DNA of 64,000 nt from Flavobacterium arcticum (GTDB taxonomy: Bacteria; Bacteroidota; Bacteroidia; Flavobacteriales; Flavobacteriaceae), in NCBI RefSeq assembly GCF_003344925.1, contig NZ_CP031188.1, forward strand, positions 928,501 through 992,500. Direction: 5' to 3'. Positions 27,810 through 37,402 of the stretch are shown piece by piece; position 1 is the stretch's first letter; every line of letters begins with the position of its first letter. Made by a program: the position numbers and the translations under genes. Under the pieces are notes generated by a model. That model was not told the origin of the DNA. It did no database searches and was given only the letters and a program-made list of their open reading frames with translations.

Positions 27810-28364
27810 ATGAAAACCCGAAATTTCAGTTTTTTAACAAATTGTATAATAATTATCACAGCGCTACTTACTTTTGAACCAGTAAAATCACAAAATGACA
27901 ATAGCTTTTGGGGCAATGTTAGTTTTGGCGGTACAGCAGGTGTAGCCTTTGGCAATAATTATACTGATGTTACCCTTGCACCAGGAGCACTTTACAACAT
28001 TAACGAATATGTAGGTGTGGGCTTAGGCTTACAAGGCACTTATGTAAGGTATAAAGATTTTTATGAATCGTATATTTATGGTGCATCTATTATAGGGGTA
28101 TTTAACCCAATACCAGAAATACAACTCTCTGCAGAGGTAGAACAACTACGCGTTAATATTAGTTATGATGAAAATTACATTAGCACTCCAAACTATACTA
28201 GTGATGCGGAAAAGAAAAGGGATTTTTGGAATACCGCATTATTTTTAGGCGCAGGCTACCGTCAGGGAAACGCAACCATAGGAGTGCGCTATAATGTGCT
28301 GTTCCGTGAAAGAGATATGGTGTATAGTGATGCTTTTATGCCTTTTATAAGGGTTTATTTTTAA
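27810..28364 (+). CDS. Outer-membrane beta-barrel protein, short
   Basis: The 184-residue protein has a signal peptide (about 1-27, ending VKSQ) and eight or so amphipathic strands (SFGGTAGVAFGNNY, GVGLGLQGTYVRY, GYRQGNATIGVRYNVLF), ending FMPFIRVYF with a C-terminal Phe. This fits the small OmpA-like/OMP_b-brl barrels. No ligand can be inferred. It is divergent from sucA and convergent with the polyprenyl synthase operon, from which it is separated by a palindromic repeat. Confidence 0.75.
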   Translation: MKTRNFSFLTNCIIIITALLTFEPVKSQNDNSFWGNVSFGGTAGVAFGNNYTDVTLAPGALYNINEYVGVGLGLQGTYVRYKDFYESYIYGASIIGVFNPIPEIQLSAEVEQLRVNISYDENYISTPNYTSDAEKKRDFWNTALFLGAGYRQGNATIGVRYNVLFRERDMVYSDAFMPFIRVYF

Positions 28365-28382
28365 AGAATAAATTATTGACTA

Positions 28383-28453
28383 TCATTCTGAGCGCAGCTT
28401 CAGCGGAGTCGAAGAATCTTAAACAATTAAAGATTCTTCCTTCGTCAGAATGA
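28383..28453. repeat. REP-like palindromic intergenic repeat
   Basis: TCATTCTGA (28383-28391) pairs with TCAGAATGA (28445-28453) and GAAGAATCTT (28411-28420) with AAGATTCTTC (28430-28439), forming a long interrupted hairpin between convergent genes. The core (ATTCTGAGCG...GTCGAAGAATC) is, from memory, a dispersed element common in Flavobacterium-type genomes. Confidence 0.7.
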
Positions 28454-28491
28454 CAGCAATTCTGCCTTGAATTGCAACTTCAACAATAACA

Positions 28492-28842
28492 TTAATATCT
28501 ATTTCTAAACCACACCTTTTGCCATTCACGTTTTAATATCAGGAAAGCTACTTGCTCGCTAAGTTCAGTAATATCGCCACCATTGAGGGCTTTTATTTCG
28601 CGTTCAGAAACATCTATAATATAGAGCAGATTTAAGTACTCGGCAAAGCGATGCTGTATAAGCGTGTAAATTTTTTCTTGTAGACCTAGTTTTAAATTTA
28701 TTGGAGTAATATCTACTGCAAAATCTAGTAACTCATTGGCAAGCGTAAAATCTTTATTCAACTGCTCTACCAGTTTAACATAAAGCTCTTCTTTTTGCGC
28801 TTCGCTCAGCAGCAAGTCTGCATTTATAGGTGCTATATACAT
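28492..28842 (-). CDS. Conserved hypothetical protein coupled to polyprenyl synthase
   Basis: The 116-residue, mostly helical soluble protein has no signal peptide and no catalytic motif I recognise. The start codon overlaps the stop of the polyprenyl synthase gene by 1 base (TAATG), which implies translational coupling and a shared message. The sequence is Leu/Glu-rich (SEAQKEELYVKLVEQLNKDF, LGLQEKIYTLIQHRF). It may assist or regulate the synthase, but only position supports this. Confidence 0.65.
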   Translation of the reverse strand: MYIAPINADLLLSEAQKEELYVKLVEQLNKDFTLANELLDFAVDITPINLKLGLQEKIYTLIQHRFAEYLNLLYIIDVSEREIKALNGGDITELSEQVAFLILKREWQKVWFRNRY

Positions 28843-29816
28843 TATACAGTTCGTTGCATTAAGTATTGCCCAAACTGTTCTAACATCTGTTTTTTATCCG
28901 CAGCTATATCCAGTTGTTCTAATGTTGCAAATGCTTTTTGGGTATAGGCTTCAATAGCTTCTTTTGTAGCAACATCGGCTCCTGTTGTTTGAAACAGTTG
29001 TTTTACATCAGCTACCTTGGTTGTTGTATCTTCGGCGTACGATGTAAACCATTGTAAAAGACTTGCTTTTTGATTATCATCACACTGTTGTAATGCTTTT
29101 AGGTATAAATAGGTTTTTTTATTCTCTATAATATCGCCTCCTACTTGTTTTCCAAATGTTTCTGGGTCGCCAAAGGCATCTAAATAATCGTCTTGCAACT
29201 GAAAGGCTATACCGAGATTAAGCCCAAAATTATATATTAAGTCGCAGTTTTCTTCCGTAGTTTTAGCTACAATACCGCCCATTTTCATGGCTGCACCTAC
29301 TAGTACCGCTGTTTTATACTCTATCATTTTTAGATATTCGGGTATAGTAACATCGTTGCGTTCCTCAAAATCAACATCCCATTGCTGCCCTTCGCATACT
29401 TCAAGTGCTGTTTTACTAAACAGCTTTGCCAATGCTCTAAAAGTTTCGGGCTCATAATCTTCAAAATACTGATAGGCGAGTATAAGCATTGCATCGCCCG
29501 ATAATATAGCCGTATTTACGTCCCACTTTTCGTGTACAGTTTCGTTACCACGACGCAGAGGTGCATCATCCATAATATCATCGTGCACAAGCGAGAAGTT
29601 ATGAAACATCTCTACTGCTATAGCTGCTGGGAGTGCCTCTTTACAATCGGCATTAAACACATCGGCAGCCATAAGTGTAAGCACAGGTCGCATACGCTTA
29701 CCGCCAAGTGATAATATATACTGTATAGGGCTATACAGGTTTACAGGTTCTTTTTCTAAAGATAAATTGGTAAAATACTCCTGAATTATTTGCTGGTAGT
29801 GCGCTATAGCGTGCAT
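28842..29816 (-). CDS. Polyprenyl (all-trans) diphosphate synthase
   Basis: The 324-residue enzyme extends allylic diphosphates with isopentenyl diphosphate. GGKRMRPVL (39-46) is the IPP-binding motif, DDIMD (79-83) the first Asp-rich motif, and QLQDDYLDAFGD near 211-222 the second. It belongs to the IspA/IspB family; product length (farnesyl, octaprenyl or the menaquinone side chain) is not decidable from what can be read. Its start is divergent from the TetR genes. Confidence 0.93.
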   Translation of the reverse strand: MHAIAHYQQIIQEYFTNLSLEKEPVNLYSPIQYILSLGGKRMRPVLTLMAADVFNADCKEALPAAIAVEMFHNFSLVHDDIMDDAPLRRGNETVHEKWDVNTAILSGDAMLILAYQYFEDYEPETFRALAKLFSKTALEVCEGQQWDVDFEERNDVTIPEYLKMIEYKTAVLVGAAMKMGGIVAKTTEENCDLIYNFGLNLGIAFQLQDDYLDAFGDPETFGKQVGGDIIENKKTYLYLKALQQCDDNQKASLLQWFTSYAEDTTTKVADVKQLFQTTGADVATKEAIEAYTQKAFATLEQLDIAADKKQMLEQFGQYLMQRTV

Positions 29817-29907
29817 CGATTCTTTTTTTTGGCTAAAGTAAACCTTTCCGCTTTTATAAACAATATGATAAGGAGTACAAAAATAATTTAAAAACTATGG
29901 AAACTTT

Positions 29908-29938
29908 TTTGGTTTTAAAAGTTTCCTTCATACATTTG
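29908..29938 (+). promoter_or_regulatory. Bacteroidota-type promoter for the first TetR gene
   Basis: TTTG (29908-29911) is followed after 19 bases by TACATTTG (29931-29938), exactly the TTTG-N19-TAnnTTTG consensus. Transcription would begin near 29945, which places an ATG at 29897 outside the message and supports the start at 29963. Confidence 0.75.
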
Positions 29939-29962
29939 CCCACGAAATATTACGATTTTACT

Positions 29963-30577
29963 ATGAGAGAGACTATTGTAAAAAAGGCTACGGAGATGTT
30001 TATGTCTCTTGGGTTTAAGAGTGTAACAATGGATGATATTGCCAATGAACTTAGTATTTCTAAAAAGACGATATACCAGCATTTTTGTAACAAGCACGAT
30101 TTAGTAGAAGCTAGTACCTTGAGTGTTTTTGAAAATGTTTCATGTGGTATAGACGGAATAAGGGAAATGGGTAAAAACTCTATTGAAGAAATTTTCATTA
30201 TACGTAGCTTTATGATGCAGCATTTAAACAATGAGTCGGCGTCGCCTTTTTACCAATTGCAAAAATTTTTTCCTAAAATATTTTCATGTTTACGCGCACA
30301 ACAATTTGAGAAAGTAAACGGATGTATGAAAGATAATCTGCAAAAAGGAATTGATAATGGCTTATATCGTGATACTATTAATATAGATTTTATTTCGCGC
30401 ATCTATTTTACAGGGCTTACAGGAATTAAAGATCAAGATATTTACCCAACCTCTATGTTTGGTGCCAATGAGCTTACTATAGCATTTTTAGAATATCATC
30501 TTCGTGCAATTGTAACAGCAAAAGGACTAGTAATATTAGAAAAACTACTAGAAAGTGACAAAATAAAATTAACATAA
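29963..30577 (+). CDS. TetR/AcrR-family transcriptional regulator
   Basis: From the chosen start (MRETIVKKATEMF) the protein is 204 residues. The N-terminal helix-turn-helix reads MDDIANELSISKKTIYQHFCNKHDLV (about 26-51), the TetR_N signature. The C-terminal ligand domain is unassigned. An upstream ATG at 29897 would add 22 residues but lies before the promoter. It is the first of two regulators ahead of the efflux operon; it probably controls itself, the divergent polyprenyl genes or the pump. Confidence 0.88.
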   Translation: MRETIVKKATEMFMSLGFKSVTMDDIANELSISKKTIYQHFCNKHDLVEASTLSVFENVSCGIDGIREMGKNSIEEIFIIRSFMMQHLNNESASPFYQLQKFFPKIFSCLRAQQFEKVNGCMKDNLQKGIDNGLYRDTINIDFISRIYFTGLTGIKDQDIYPTSMFGANELTIAFLEYHLRAIVTAKGLVILEKLLESDKIKLT

Positions 30578-30584
30578 ATTTATC

Positions 30585-30659
30585 TTGTAAGTATCAAAAT
30601 AAACGCTTTAAATTTGCATTGACAAAAATGTCAAACAATTTAGTTAAACAAAAATGTCA
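30585..30659 (+). promoter_or_regulatory. Promoter and operator-like repeats before the second TetR gene
   Basis: TTG (30585-30587) and TAAATTTG (30609-30616) form a promoter with a 21-base spacer. Directly after it lies the palindrome TTGACA-N4-TGTCAA (30619-30634). ACAAAAATGTCA inside it is repeated at 30648-30659 over the start codon. The position between the -7 box and the start is that of a repressor operator, probably for the TetR protein encoded next. Confidence 0.6.
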
Positions 30660-31247
30660 GACAAAAAAGATATTGCTACAGAGCAACTCATAAAAAACAC
30701 TGCCAAAAAAATATTTTTTGCAGAAGGTCGCTTTAATGCTACCACGCAAGAAATTGCCGATGCAGCCGGAGTTAACCGTACGCTGATAAATTATTATTTC
30801 CGTTCTAGAGATAACCTCTTCAATATAGTGTTTGAAGATGCACATGAACAAGAGCACATCCGTATGGAATCGATAGTTTTCTCTGACCTTTCGCTAAGAG
30901 AAAAAATAGAGCAACACTTAGATCTGTTTTTAGAACAGTCTAAAGAATACCCGTACCTAGAAATTTATATGGTAACCCAAATGAATCAGGGAAGTTGCCA
31001 TAAGGATACAGAAGCAATGAACAGAATGCTCGATAAGTTTTACTTAGAAATAGGTCTTGAAATGGAAAGAGGTAATGTACCTAAAATGCGCCCAGAACAA
31101 TTTGTGCTAAACTTTATCTCACTTATGTCTTTTCCTGTTTCTATGCGACCATTACTACAAGAAACAATGGGTTTTAACCAAGATAGCTATGACAAACTGC
31201 TAGAAGAACGTAAAGAAATTATTTTAACCCTTTTATTTAAACAATAA
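30654..31247 (+). CDS. TetR-family repressor of the efflux operon
   Basis: The 197-residue protein has a TetR DNA-binding domain (TTQEIADAAGVNRTLINYYFRSRDNLFN, about 25-52) and a helical C-terminal domain. It is 26 bases upstream of the tolC-type gene and most likely co-transcribed with the pump. Its start overlaps an operator-like repeat, which points to autoregulation. Confidence 0.9.
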   Translation: MSDKKDIATEQLIKNTAKKIFFAEGRFNATTQEIADAAGVNRTLINYYFRSRDNLFNIVFEDAHEQEHIRMESIVFSDLSLREKIEQHLDLFLEQSKEYPYLEIYMVTQMNQGSCHKDTEAMNRMLDKFYLEIGLEMERGNVPKMRPEQFVLNFISLMSFPVSMRPLLQETMGFNQDSYDKLLEERKEIILTLLFKQ

Positions 31248-31273
31248 ATCATCAATCAATTAACAATAGTTCT

Positions 31274-32647
31274 ATGAAGAAAAACCAAAATCAATTAACA
31301 AGCCACCTTTTTAAGGCGCTTAGTTTACTACTGGTTTACCTTTTTGCACCTCAACTGCGGGCGCAAGAAGCAACCAATAGTTACAGCTACAGCTTAGAAG
31401 AAGCTGTACAACACGCACTACAGTACAACTACTCGGTTATTAACTCGGGTCGTGACGTACAAGCATCTGTAAAGAAGAAATGGGAAACCATTGCTAGTGG
31501 TCTACCCCAAATAAGTGCTTCGGGTAATTATCAAAACAATTTTGCTATACAGCAATCTGTCATTCCAGCAGAGCTGTTTGGGGGTAACCCTGGAGAATTT
31601 ACCGCTGTAGCATTTTCTACAAAACATAGTGCTACCGCAAGCGCTACTCTAGAGCAACTTATTTTTGACGGAAGCTACATAGTAGGCGTTAAAGCAGCAA
31701 AAACCTATCTTGATTTCTATGAGACATCGAAAAAGAAAACCGATATAGAAATAAAAGAACAGGTTATTAACGCTTACGGTAATGTATTATTAACTCAAGA
31801 AAACATTGCTATTCTTGAAAAAAACAAAGCTACTTTAGAAAAAAACAAATTTGAAATTAATGAAAATTTCAAAAGTGGTTTTAGTGAAGAAGAAGATGTA
31901 GAACAAATATCTATAACATTGGCTACCGTTAATAGCTCTTTGAACAACGCAAAGCGTCTTGAGAAGATTACTATCAATATGCTAAAACTTGTATTAGGTA
32001 TCGACTTAGAAGACAAACTAAATGTTACAGACAAACTAGAAGACCTTACAATGGCAAACCTTGATGTAGCCTTTACAGGAAGTGATTTTAATGTACAGTC
32101 TAACATCGATTATAAACTAAGTGCTAATAACCAAGAGCAAAAAAGGTTGTTATTACAACAAGAAAAAAGCAAAGCCTTACCTACACTTTCTACAAGTTTA
32201 GCTTTTGGATATAACGGTTATAACGACAAATTTAAGTTTACAAATAAAGACCAAATGTGGTTAGACTATTCTTACCTATCTGTAAATCTTAGTGTGCCTA
32301 TTTTTAGCAGCTTTGCCCGTAGTGCCAGAACACAACAAGCAAAGATAGCACTAGAACAAGCGCAAACACAGCTTACAGAAACAGAGCAAAATTTAAAGCT
32401 ACAATACCAACAAGCCGAAAGTGAATATGAGTATAGTGTAGAAGAGTACACAACCTCTAAAAACAATATGAGACTTGCAGAGCGTATTGAAAACAAACAA
32501 CAAATAAAATTTCGCGAAGGACTTTCATCTAGCTTCGAGCTTTCAGAAGCTCAAAGACAGCTTTATTCGGCACAACAAAGTTACCTTCAAGCTATGTTAA
32601 ATGTAATAAATACAAAAGCTACCTTACAAAAACTAACTGCTCAATAA
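31274..32647 (+). CDS. TolC-family outer-membrane efflux protein
   Basis: The 457-residue protein has a signal peptide (about 1-30, ending LRAQ) and two OEP repeats of long coiled-coil helices and barrel strands (for example YSLEEAVQHALQYNYSV, and TARSARTQQAKIALEQAQTQL near 340-365, then the SSSFELSEAQRQLYSAQQSYLQAMLNVINTKA end). It would trimerise to form the outer-membrane exit duct for the RND pump encoded two genes downstream. Confidence 0.92.
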   Translation: MKKNQNQLTSHLFKALSLLLVYLFAPQLRAQEATNSYSYSLEEAVQHALQYNYSVINSGRDVQASVKKKWETIASGLPQISASGNYQNNFAIQQSVIPAELFGGNPGEFTAVAFSTKHSATASATLEQLIFDGSYIVGVKAAKTYLDFYETSKKKTDIEIKEQVINAYGNVLLTQENIAILEKNKATLEKNKFEINENFKSGFSEEEDVEQISITLATVNSSLNNAKRLEKITINMLKLVLGIDLEDKLNVTDKLEDLTMANLDVAFTGSDFNVQSNIDYKLSANNQEQKRLLLQQEKSKALPTLSTSLAFGYNGYNDKFKFTNKDQMWLDYSYLSVNLSVPIFSSFARSARTQQAKIALEQAQTQLTETEQNLKLQYQQAESEYEYSVEEYTTSKNNMRLAERIENKQQIKFREGLSSSFELSEAQRQLYSAQQSYLQAMLNVINTKATLQKLTAQ

Positions 32648-32664
32648 TTATCAAATAAAACGAA

Positions 32665-33828
32665 ATGAAAAAAATAATATATATATCTGTCCTTTCGCTC
32701 CTTGTATTTTCATGTGGCGAAAAATCAAAAGTTAACATTGATGAAACGTTAGAGTCTAACGACCTTACAAAAATCAAAGAATCGCGCGACATAGTACATA
32801 GCGAATATGAGAAACTTGGTGCCGACCTAGCGCGCCTTGATGCTGCTATAGACTCACTTAACCCTAATAAAAAGTTACCTTTAGTACAATCGTTAACCAT
32901 AAAAGATACTGCTTTTACACACTTTATAGAAATACAAGGTAATGTAGACACTAAGCAAAATATTATAATATATCCAGAAATGTCGGGAGTATTACTAAAG
33001 CTTAATGTAAAAACAGGGCAAAAAGTATCTAAAGGACAAATATTGGCCACTATAGATGATGGCGGAATAGGCTCGCAAGTGGCACAAGCCAAAGCACAAC
33101 TTTCGTTAGCACAAACTACTTTTGAAAGACAAAAAAGACTTTGGGATCAAAAAATAGGTTCGGAGATGCAATTCTTAGAAGCACAAACCAATTTAGAAAG
33201 TCAGAAAAAAGTTGTAGCACAACTACAATCGCAGCAAGGAAAAACGATTATAAAAGCACCTTTTAGCGGAACTATAGATGAAGTAATGACCGAAAGAGGC
33301 AAGGTAGTAAGCCCAGGGCAAGACCTGTTTCGTATAGTGAGTCTTAACGATATGTACGTTAGTGCTACAGTGCCAGAATCTTACCTTGAACAAGTAAAAC
33401 TTGGTGCTGTTGTAAACGTGTATCTTCAATCAATAGGAAAAACATACAAAGGAAAAGTACGCCAAGTAGGTAACTTTATTAACCCAAGCAACAGAAGCTT
33501 TGGTATAGAGGTAGCATTACCAAATCCAGAAAATCTATTACGTCCTAATCAAGTAGCGATACTTAAAATAGAAGACTACACAAATAAAAGCTCTGTATTA
33601 GTACCTGAAAACATTATTCAGCAAAAAGCTGGCGGAAGGCTTGTAGTGTATACTGTAGAAAAGAAAGAAGGCAAAAAAGAGCTCGTAGCTATAGAAAATG
33701 AAGTAAAAACAGGCTATACATCTGGAGCTTATGTAGAAATAAAATCAGGATTAAAAGTTGGTGACACAGTTATAACCGAAGGTGCAAAAGCAGTAGAAGA
33801 CGGCACCGAGGTAAAAGTTATTAAATAA
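32665..33828 (+). CDS. RND efflux periplasmic adaptor (membrane fusion protein)
   Basis: The 387-residue lipoprotein (VFSC, Cys15) has a coiled coil near 35-70, the split lipoyl domain (QGNVDTKQN... LKTGQKVSKGQILATIDDG), an alpha-hairpin (KAQLSLAQTTFERQKRLWDQKIGSEMQFLEAQTNLESQ, about 146-186), the second lipoyl half (KAPFSGTIDEVMTERGKVV), and beta-barrel plus membrane-proximal domains. It links the TolC duct to the RND pump. Spacing to its neighbours is 17 and 25 bases. Confidence 0.93.
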   Translation: MKKIIYISVLSLLVFSCGEKSKVNIDETLESNDLTKIKESRDIVHSEYEKLGADLARLDAAIDSLNPNKKLPLVQSLTIKDTAFTHFIEIQGNVDTKQNIIIYPEMSGVLLKLNVKTGQKVSKGQILATIDDGGIGSQVAQAKAQLSLAQTTFERQKRLWDQKIGSEMQFLEAQTNLESQKKVVAQLQSQQGKTIIKAPFSGTIDEVMTERGKVVSPGQDLFRIVSLNDMYVSATVPESYLEQVKLGAVVNVYLQSIGKTYKGKVRQVGNFINPSNRSFGIEVALPNPENLLRPNQVAILKIEDYTNKSSVLVPENIIQQKAGGRLVVYTVEKKEGKKELVAIENEVKTGYTSGAYVEIKSGLKVGDTVITEGAKAVEDGTEVKVIK

Positions 33829-33853
33829 AAACAACTCATAAAACCAATATATA

Positions 33854-36800
33854 ATGAGTAACCAAATAAATAAAAGCTTTGGTATATCTACCTGGGCTAT
33901 AAACAATAAAATGACGGTATATGTTATTACCGCCATACTGCTCTTTGGAGGACTTATCACCTACTACTCAATGCCTCGGGAAAACTTCCCCGAAATTATT
34001 GAGACCAAGATATATGTAAGTTCTATAAACCCTGGTAACTCAGCGGTAGATGTAGAGAAACTAATAACAAAGCCTCTTGAAGAAGAGTTTAATAACATAT
34101 CGGGAGTTACAGAAATAACATCGAATACGCTTGAAGATTATTCGATGATATTAGTAGAGTTTGACGAGGATATAAGCGTTCAAGATGCTAAGCAAAAAGT
34201 AAAAGACGAGGTAGATAAAGTAAAGGCTGATACTGAGTGGCCTACTGTAGATGGTGGTGCAAAGGTAGAACCTAATATTTTTGACCTTAATATTGCCGAG
34301 GAAACACCTATTCTTAACATTAACCTTACAGGCGATTTTACTTCTGAAAGGCTAAAAGAATTTGCAGAATATCTTGAAGACCGCATAGAGCGTCTACCTC
34401 AAATTAAAGAAGCTGCCATTCGTGGTGCCGAAGAAAAAGAGGTAGAAATAGCTGTAGACATGTATAAGATGTCTGCCGCTATGGTAAGCTTTGACGATAT
34501 TATAAACACCATAAAGTTTGAAAACAAAACTGTGTCGGGCGGTAGCGTAACAAGTAATGGTATTAATAAAAATATTAGGGTAATAGGCGAAATTGATGAG
34601 CCTTCGCAGCTTGAAGACATTATTGTAAAGAAAGACAATGGCAATGTATATCTTAAAGACATAGCTACAGTTACCTTTAAAGAGAAAGAAAGAACCACAT
34701 ATGCAAGAGAATATGGCGAGCCCGTAGTAATGCTCGACATTAAAAAGCGAAGTGGTAAAAACATGGTTGAAGCAGTAGATGGTGTAAGAGCCATTGTTAC
34801 AAAAGCACAAGAAAACTATTTCCCTAAAGGGCTTAAAATTAGTTTTGCTAACGACCAGTCTTCACGTACCATTGCACAAGTAGATGATCTTGTAAACAAT
34901 ATTATTTTTGGGGTATTACTTGTGGTTATTGTACTTATGTTTTTCCTTGGTTTAAGAAATGCTCTTTTTGTGGGTATTGCCATACCACTATCTATGTTCA
35001 TGTCATACATGATACTAGGAGCAATGGGTATTACATTAAACACTATGGTACTATTTGCTCTAGTAATGGGGCTTGGTATGCTGGTAGATAACGGTATTGT
35101 GGTAGTAGAAAACGTATACTCGCTCATGAGTCAGGGTAAGTCGCGAAAGCAGGCAGCTATAGAGGGTATTGGCGAAATCGCATGGCCTATTATAGCCTCT
35201 ACAGCTACAACACTTGCCGCATTTTTCCCACTAGGTTTATGGCCAGGCACTATGGGTAAATTCATGATTTACTTCCCTATGACGCTTTCTATAGTATTAG
35301 GGTCATCATTGTTTGTTGCATTGGTTATTAATGCCATGTTTACCTCTGACTTTATGAAACTGAAGGAGGAAGGAATGACGCGTAAAAAAATGATTCGTAT
35401 AAGCCTTATATTAGGTATCATAGGGCTAGTTACACTTATCGGAGGCTTTACAACAGGTTCAGGAGCATTAAGAGGAATGGGTAATCTGATGCTTTTCTTT
35501 GTAATAATGCTTTGGGTATATAAATTTTTCCTTGTTAAGAGAATGGAACGTTTCCAGAACAATGGTCTTGTATCATTAGAAAATAAGTATAAAGCTTTTC
35601 TTGAATATGCCTTAAAAGGTATACGACCAAGGTTTTTCTTTATAGGCACTTTTGGCTTACTTATACTATCGTTTTTTGCTATAGCCATCGTTCAACCTAA
35701 TGTACTGTTTTTTCCAGAAAATGAACCTAACCAAATTATAGTTTATATCGAGTTTCCTGAGGGCACTGATATTGATAAAACCAATGCATTTACAAAACTT
35801 GTAGAAGAAAAAGTATATGCTGTAGCCAACAAATATATTGATGGCAACGAAAACTATATGGTAGAAAGCGCCATAGCACAGGTAGGACAAGGAGCAGGTA
35901 ACCCACAAACAGATAGTGGGTCTGAGAGTGAAATGCCCCATCGTGGAAAAATAACCCTTACTATGCGCGAGTTTAAATACCGTAAAGGCGTAGAAAGCTC
36001 TGACGTGATGGAAGAGGTACGTAAAGCAGTGCAAGGCTATGCGGGTGTATCGGTAATTGTAGAGAAAGATGCTGCAGGACCACCAGCAGGATATCCTATA
36101 AACATCGAAATTGCAGGAGAAGACTATGACGAAATGCTTGCTCAAGCCCATAAACTTCGCGATTTTATAAATGAGAAAAACATTCCTGGTATAGAAGAGC
36201 TTAAGGTTGATGTAAACAAACAGAAACCAGGTGTAGATGTTAGTGTAGATATAAACAAAGCTGGAGAACTAGGTATTACATCGGGTAAAGTAGGAGAAAC
36301 TTTACGAAGGGCTATATATGGCGAAAAAGCATCTACCTATAAAGAAGGTAAAGATGATTATGAGATAAATGTAAGACTTGAAGAAAAACAGCGTAACAAC
36401 AAGAGTATAATATACAATCAGCCAGTTACCTTTAGAGATCAAGCAACAGGTAAGCTCGTACAAGTTCCTATTTCTGCAATAACAAACTCAGAAAACACCG
36501 TTACCTATAACATGATTAAGCGAAAAAATCTTAAAAGAGTTATTACAGTATACTCTAATGTACTAGGTGGTTATAACGGTAATGAAATTGTAGAAAAGAT
36601 AAAAGGAGAGCTTACTAATTATAAAATGCCCGAAGATATAGGGTATGCCTTTACAGGAGAACAAGAAGAACAATCTAAAAATATGAGCTTCTTGGTAAAA
36701 GCATTGCTTATTGCATTAGGAGGTATTGTATTAATACTTGTAGCACAGTTTAACTCTATATCTAAGCCAGTTATCATTATGGTTTCGGTATTGTTTAGTT

Positions 36801-37309
36801 TTGGTGGTGTATTTTGGGGTATGATTATATCTGGAGACGATTTTGTAATTATCATGACAATGATGGGTATTATATCTCTTGCGGGTATTGTAGTAAATAA
36901 TGCCATTGTACTTATTGATTATACACAGCTACTCATAGACCGTAAACTTGCCGAAAATGGAATGGAAGAAAAGGCATTACTTACTAAAGAAGAATATCGA
37001 GAGATTATTGTAGAAGGAGGACGTTCACGTTTAAGACCAGTACTGCTTACAGCTATTACTACAATACTAGGGCTTGTACCACTAGCAGTAGGGCTTAACA
37101 TAGACTTCTTTAACCTATTTACTGATTATAACCCAAACATCTATTTAGGAGGTGATAATGTAATTTTCTGGGGACCATTAGCAAAAACAGTAATTTACGG
37201 ACTTATTTTTGCAACATTCCTTACATTAGTAATTGTACCTGTAATGTTTTTCATGCTTCAAAAGTTAAAAATTAGACTTAAAAAGAATCCCGAAAATGTT
37301 ACTGCATAA
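33854..37309 (+). CDS. RND-family efflux pump, inner-membrane permease
   Basis: The 1151-residue protein has 12 membrane helices in two repeats and two large periplasmic loops. It is longer than AcrB by about 100 residues, including a basic cytoplasmic stretch near 505-590. Helix 4 reads GMLVDNGIVVVENVY (near 408-422) and helix 10 GIVVNNAIVLIDYTQLL (near 1009-1025). AcrB has Asp-Asp and Lys at the proton-relay positions; here they are Asp-Asn and Asn. So one relay Asp is kept and the other charges are altered, a state I recall in the CusA/NolG-like and other non-HAE1 RND groups. Substrate unknown. Last gene of the TetR-tolC-adaptor-pump operon. Confidence 0.93.
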   Translation: MSNQINKSFGISTWAINNKMTVYVITAILLFGGLITYYSMPRENFPEIIETKIYVSSINPGNSAVDVEKLITKPLEEEFNNISGVTEITSNTLEDYSMILVEFDEDISVQDAKQKVKDEVDKVKADTEWPTVDGGAKVEPNIFDLNIAEETPILNINLTGDFTSERLKEFAEYLEDRIERLPQIKEAAIRGAEEKEVEIAVDMYKMSAAMVSFDDIINTIKFENKTVSGGSVTSNGINKNIRVIGEIDEPSQLEDIIVKKDNGNVYLKDIATVTFKEKERTTYAREYGEPVVMLDIKKRSGKNMVEAVDGVRAIVTKAQENYFPKGLKISFANDQSSRTIAQVDDLVNNIIFGVLLVVIVLMFFLGLRNALFVGIAIPLSMFMSYMILGAMGITLNTMVLFALVMGLGMLVDNGIVVVENVYSLMSQGKSRKQAAIEGIGEIAWPIIASTATTLAAFFPLGLWPGTMGKFMIYFPMTLSIVLGSSLFVALVINAMFTSDFMKLKEEGMTRKKMIRISLILGIIGLVTLIGGFTTGSGALRGMGNLMLFFVIMLWVYKFFLVKRMERFQNNGLVSLENKYKAFLEYALKGIRPRFFFIGTFGLLILSFFAIAIVQPNVLFFPENEPNQIIVYIEFPEGTDIDKTNAFTKLVEEKVYAVANKYIDGNENYMVESAIAQVGQGAGNPQTDSGSESEMPHRGKITLTMREFKYRKGVESSDVMEEVRKAVQGYAGVSVIVEKDAAGPPAGYPINIEIAGEDYDEMLAQAHKLRDFINEKNIPGIEELKVDVNKQKPGVDVSVDINKAGELGITSGKVGETLRRAIYGEKASTYKEGKDDYEINVRLEEKQRNNKSIIYNQPVTFRDQATGKLVQVPISAITNSENTVTYNMIKRKNLKRVITVYSNVLGGYNGNEIVEKIKGELTNYKMPEDIGYAFTGEQEEQSKNMSFLVKALLIALGGIVLILVAQFNSISKPVIIMVSVLFSFGGVFWGMIISGDDFVIIMTMMGIISLAGIVVNNAIVLIDYTQLLIDRKLAENGMEEKALLTKEEYREIIVEGGRSRLRPVLLTAITTILGLVPLAVGLNIDFFNLFTDYNPNIYLGGDNVIFWGPLAKTVIYGLIFATFLTLVIVPVMFFMLQKLKIRLKKNPENVTA

Positions 37310-37367
37310 TACTACTATTGTACTTTAAATACAGAGTAAAGTATCTTACTATTATTATAATTCTAAG

Positions 37368-37402
37368 TTCCCGATTACAATGTTGTAATCGGGAATTTTT
37401 TT
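37368..37402 (+). terminator. Intrinsic terminator of the efflux operon
   Basis: A 13-base stem (37368-37380 / 37383-37395) is followed by eight or more T's. Confidence 0.93.

Noticed and set aside
29897..29962. Upstream ATG for the first TetR gene
   Set aside because: It lies before a consensus promoter, and the encoded residues do not look like a TetR N-terminus.
34394..34810. Minus-strand frames inside the RND pump gene
   Set aside because: Antisense shadows of a clearly conserved coding region; no homology or start context.
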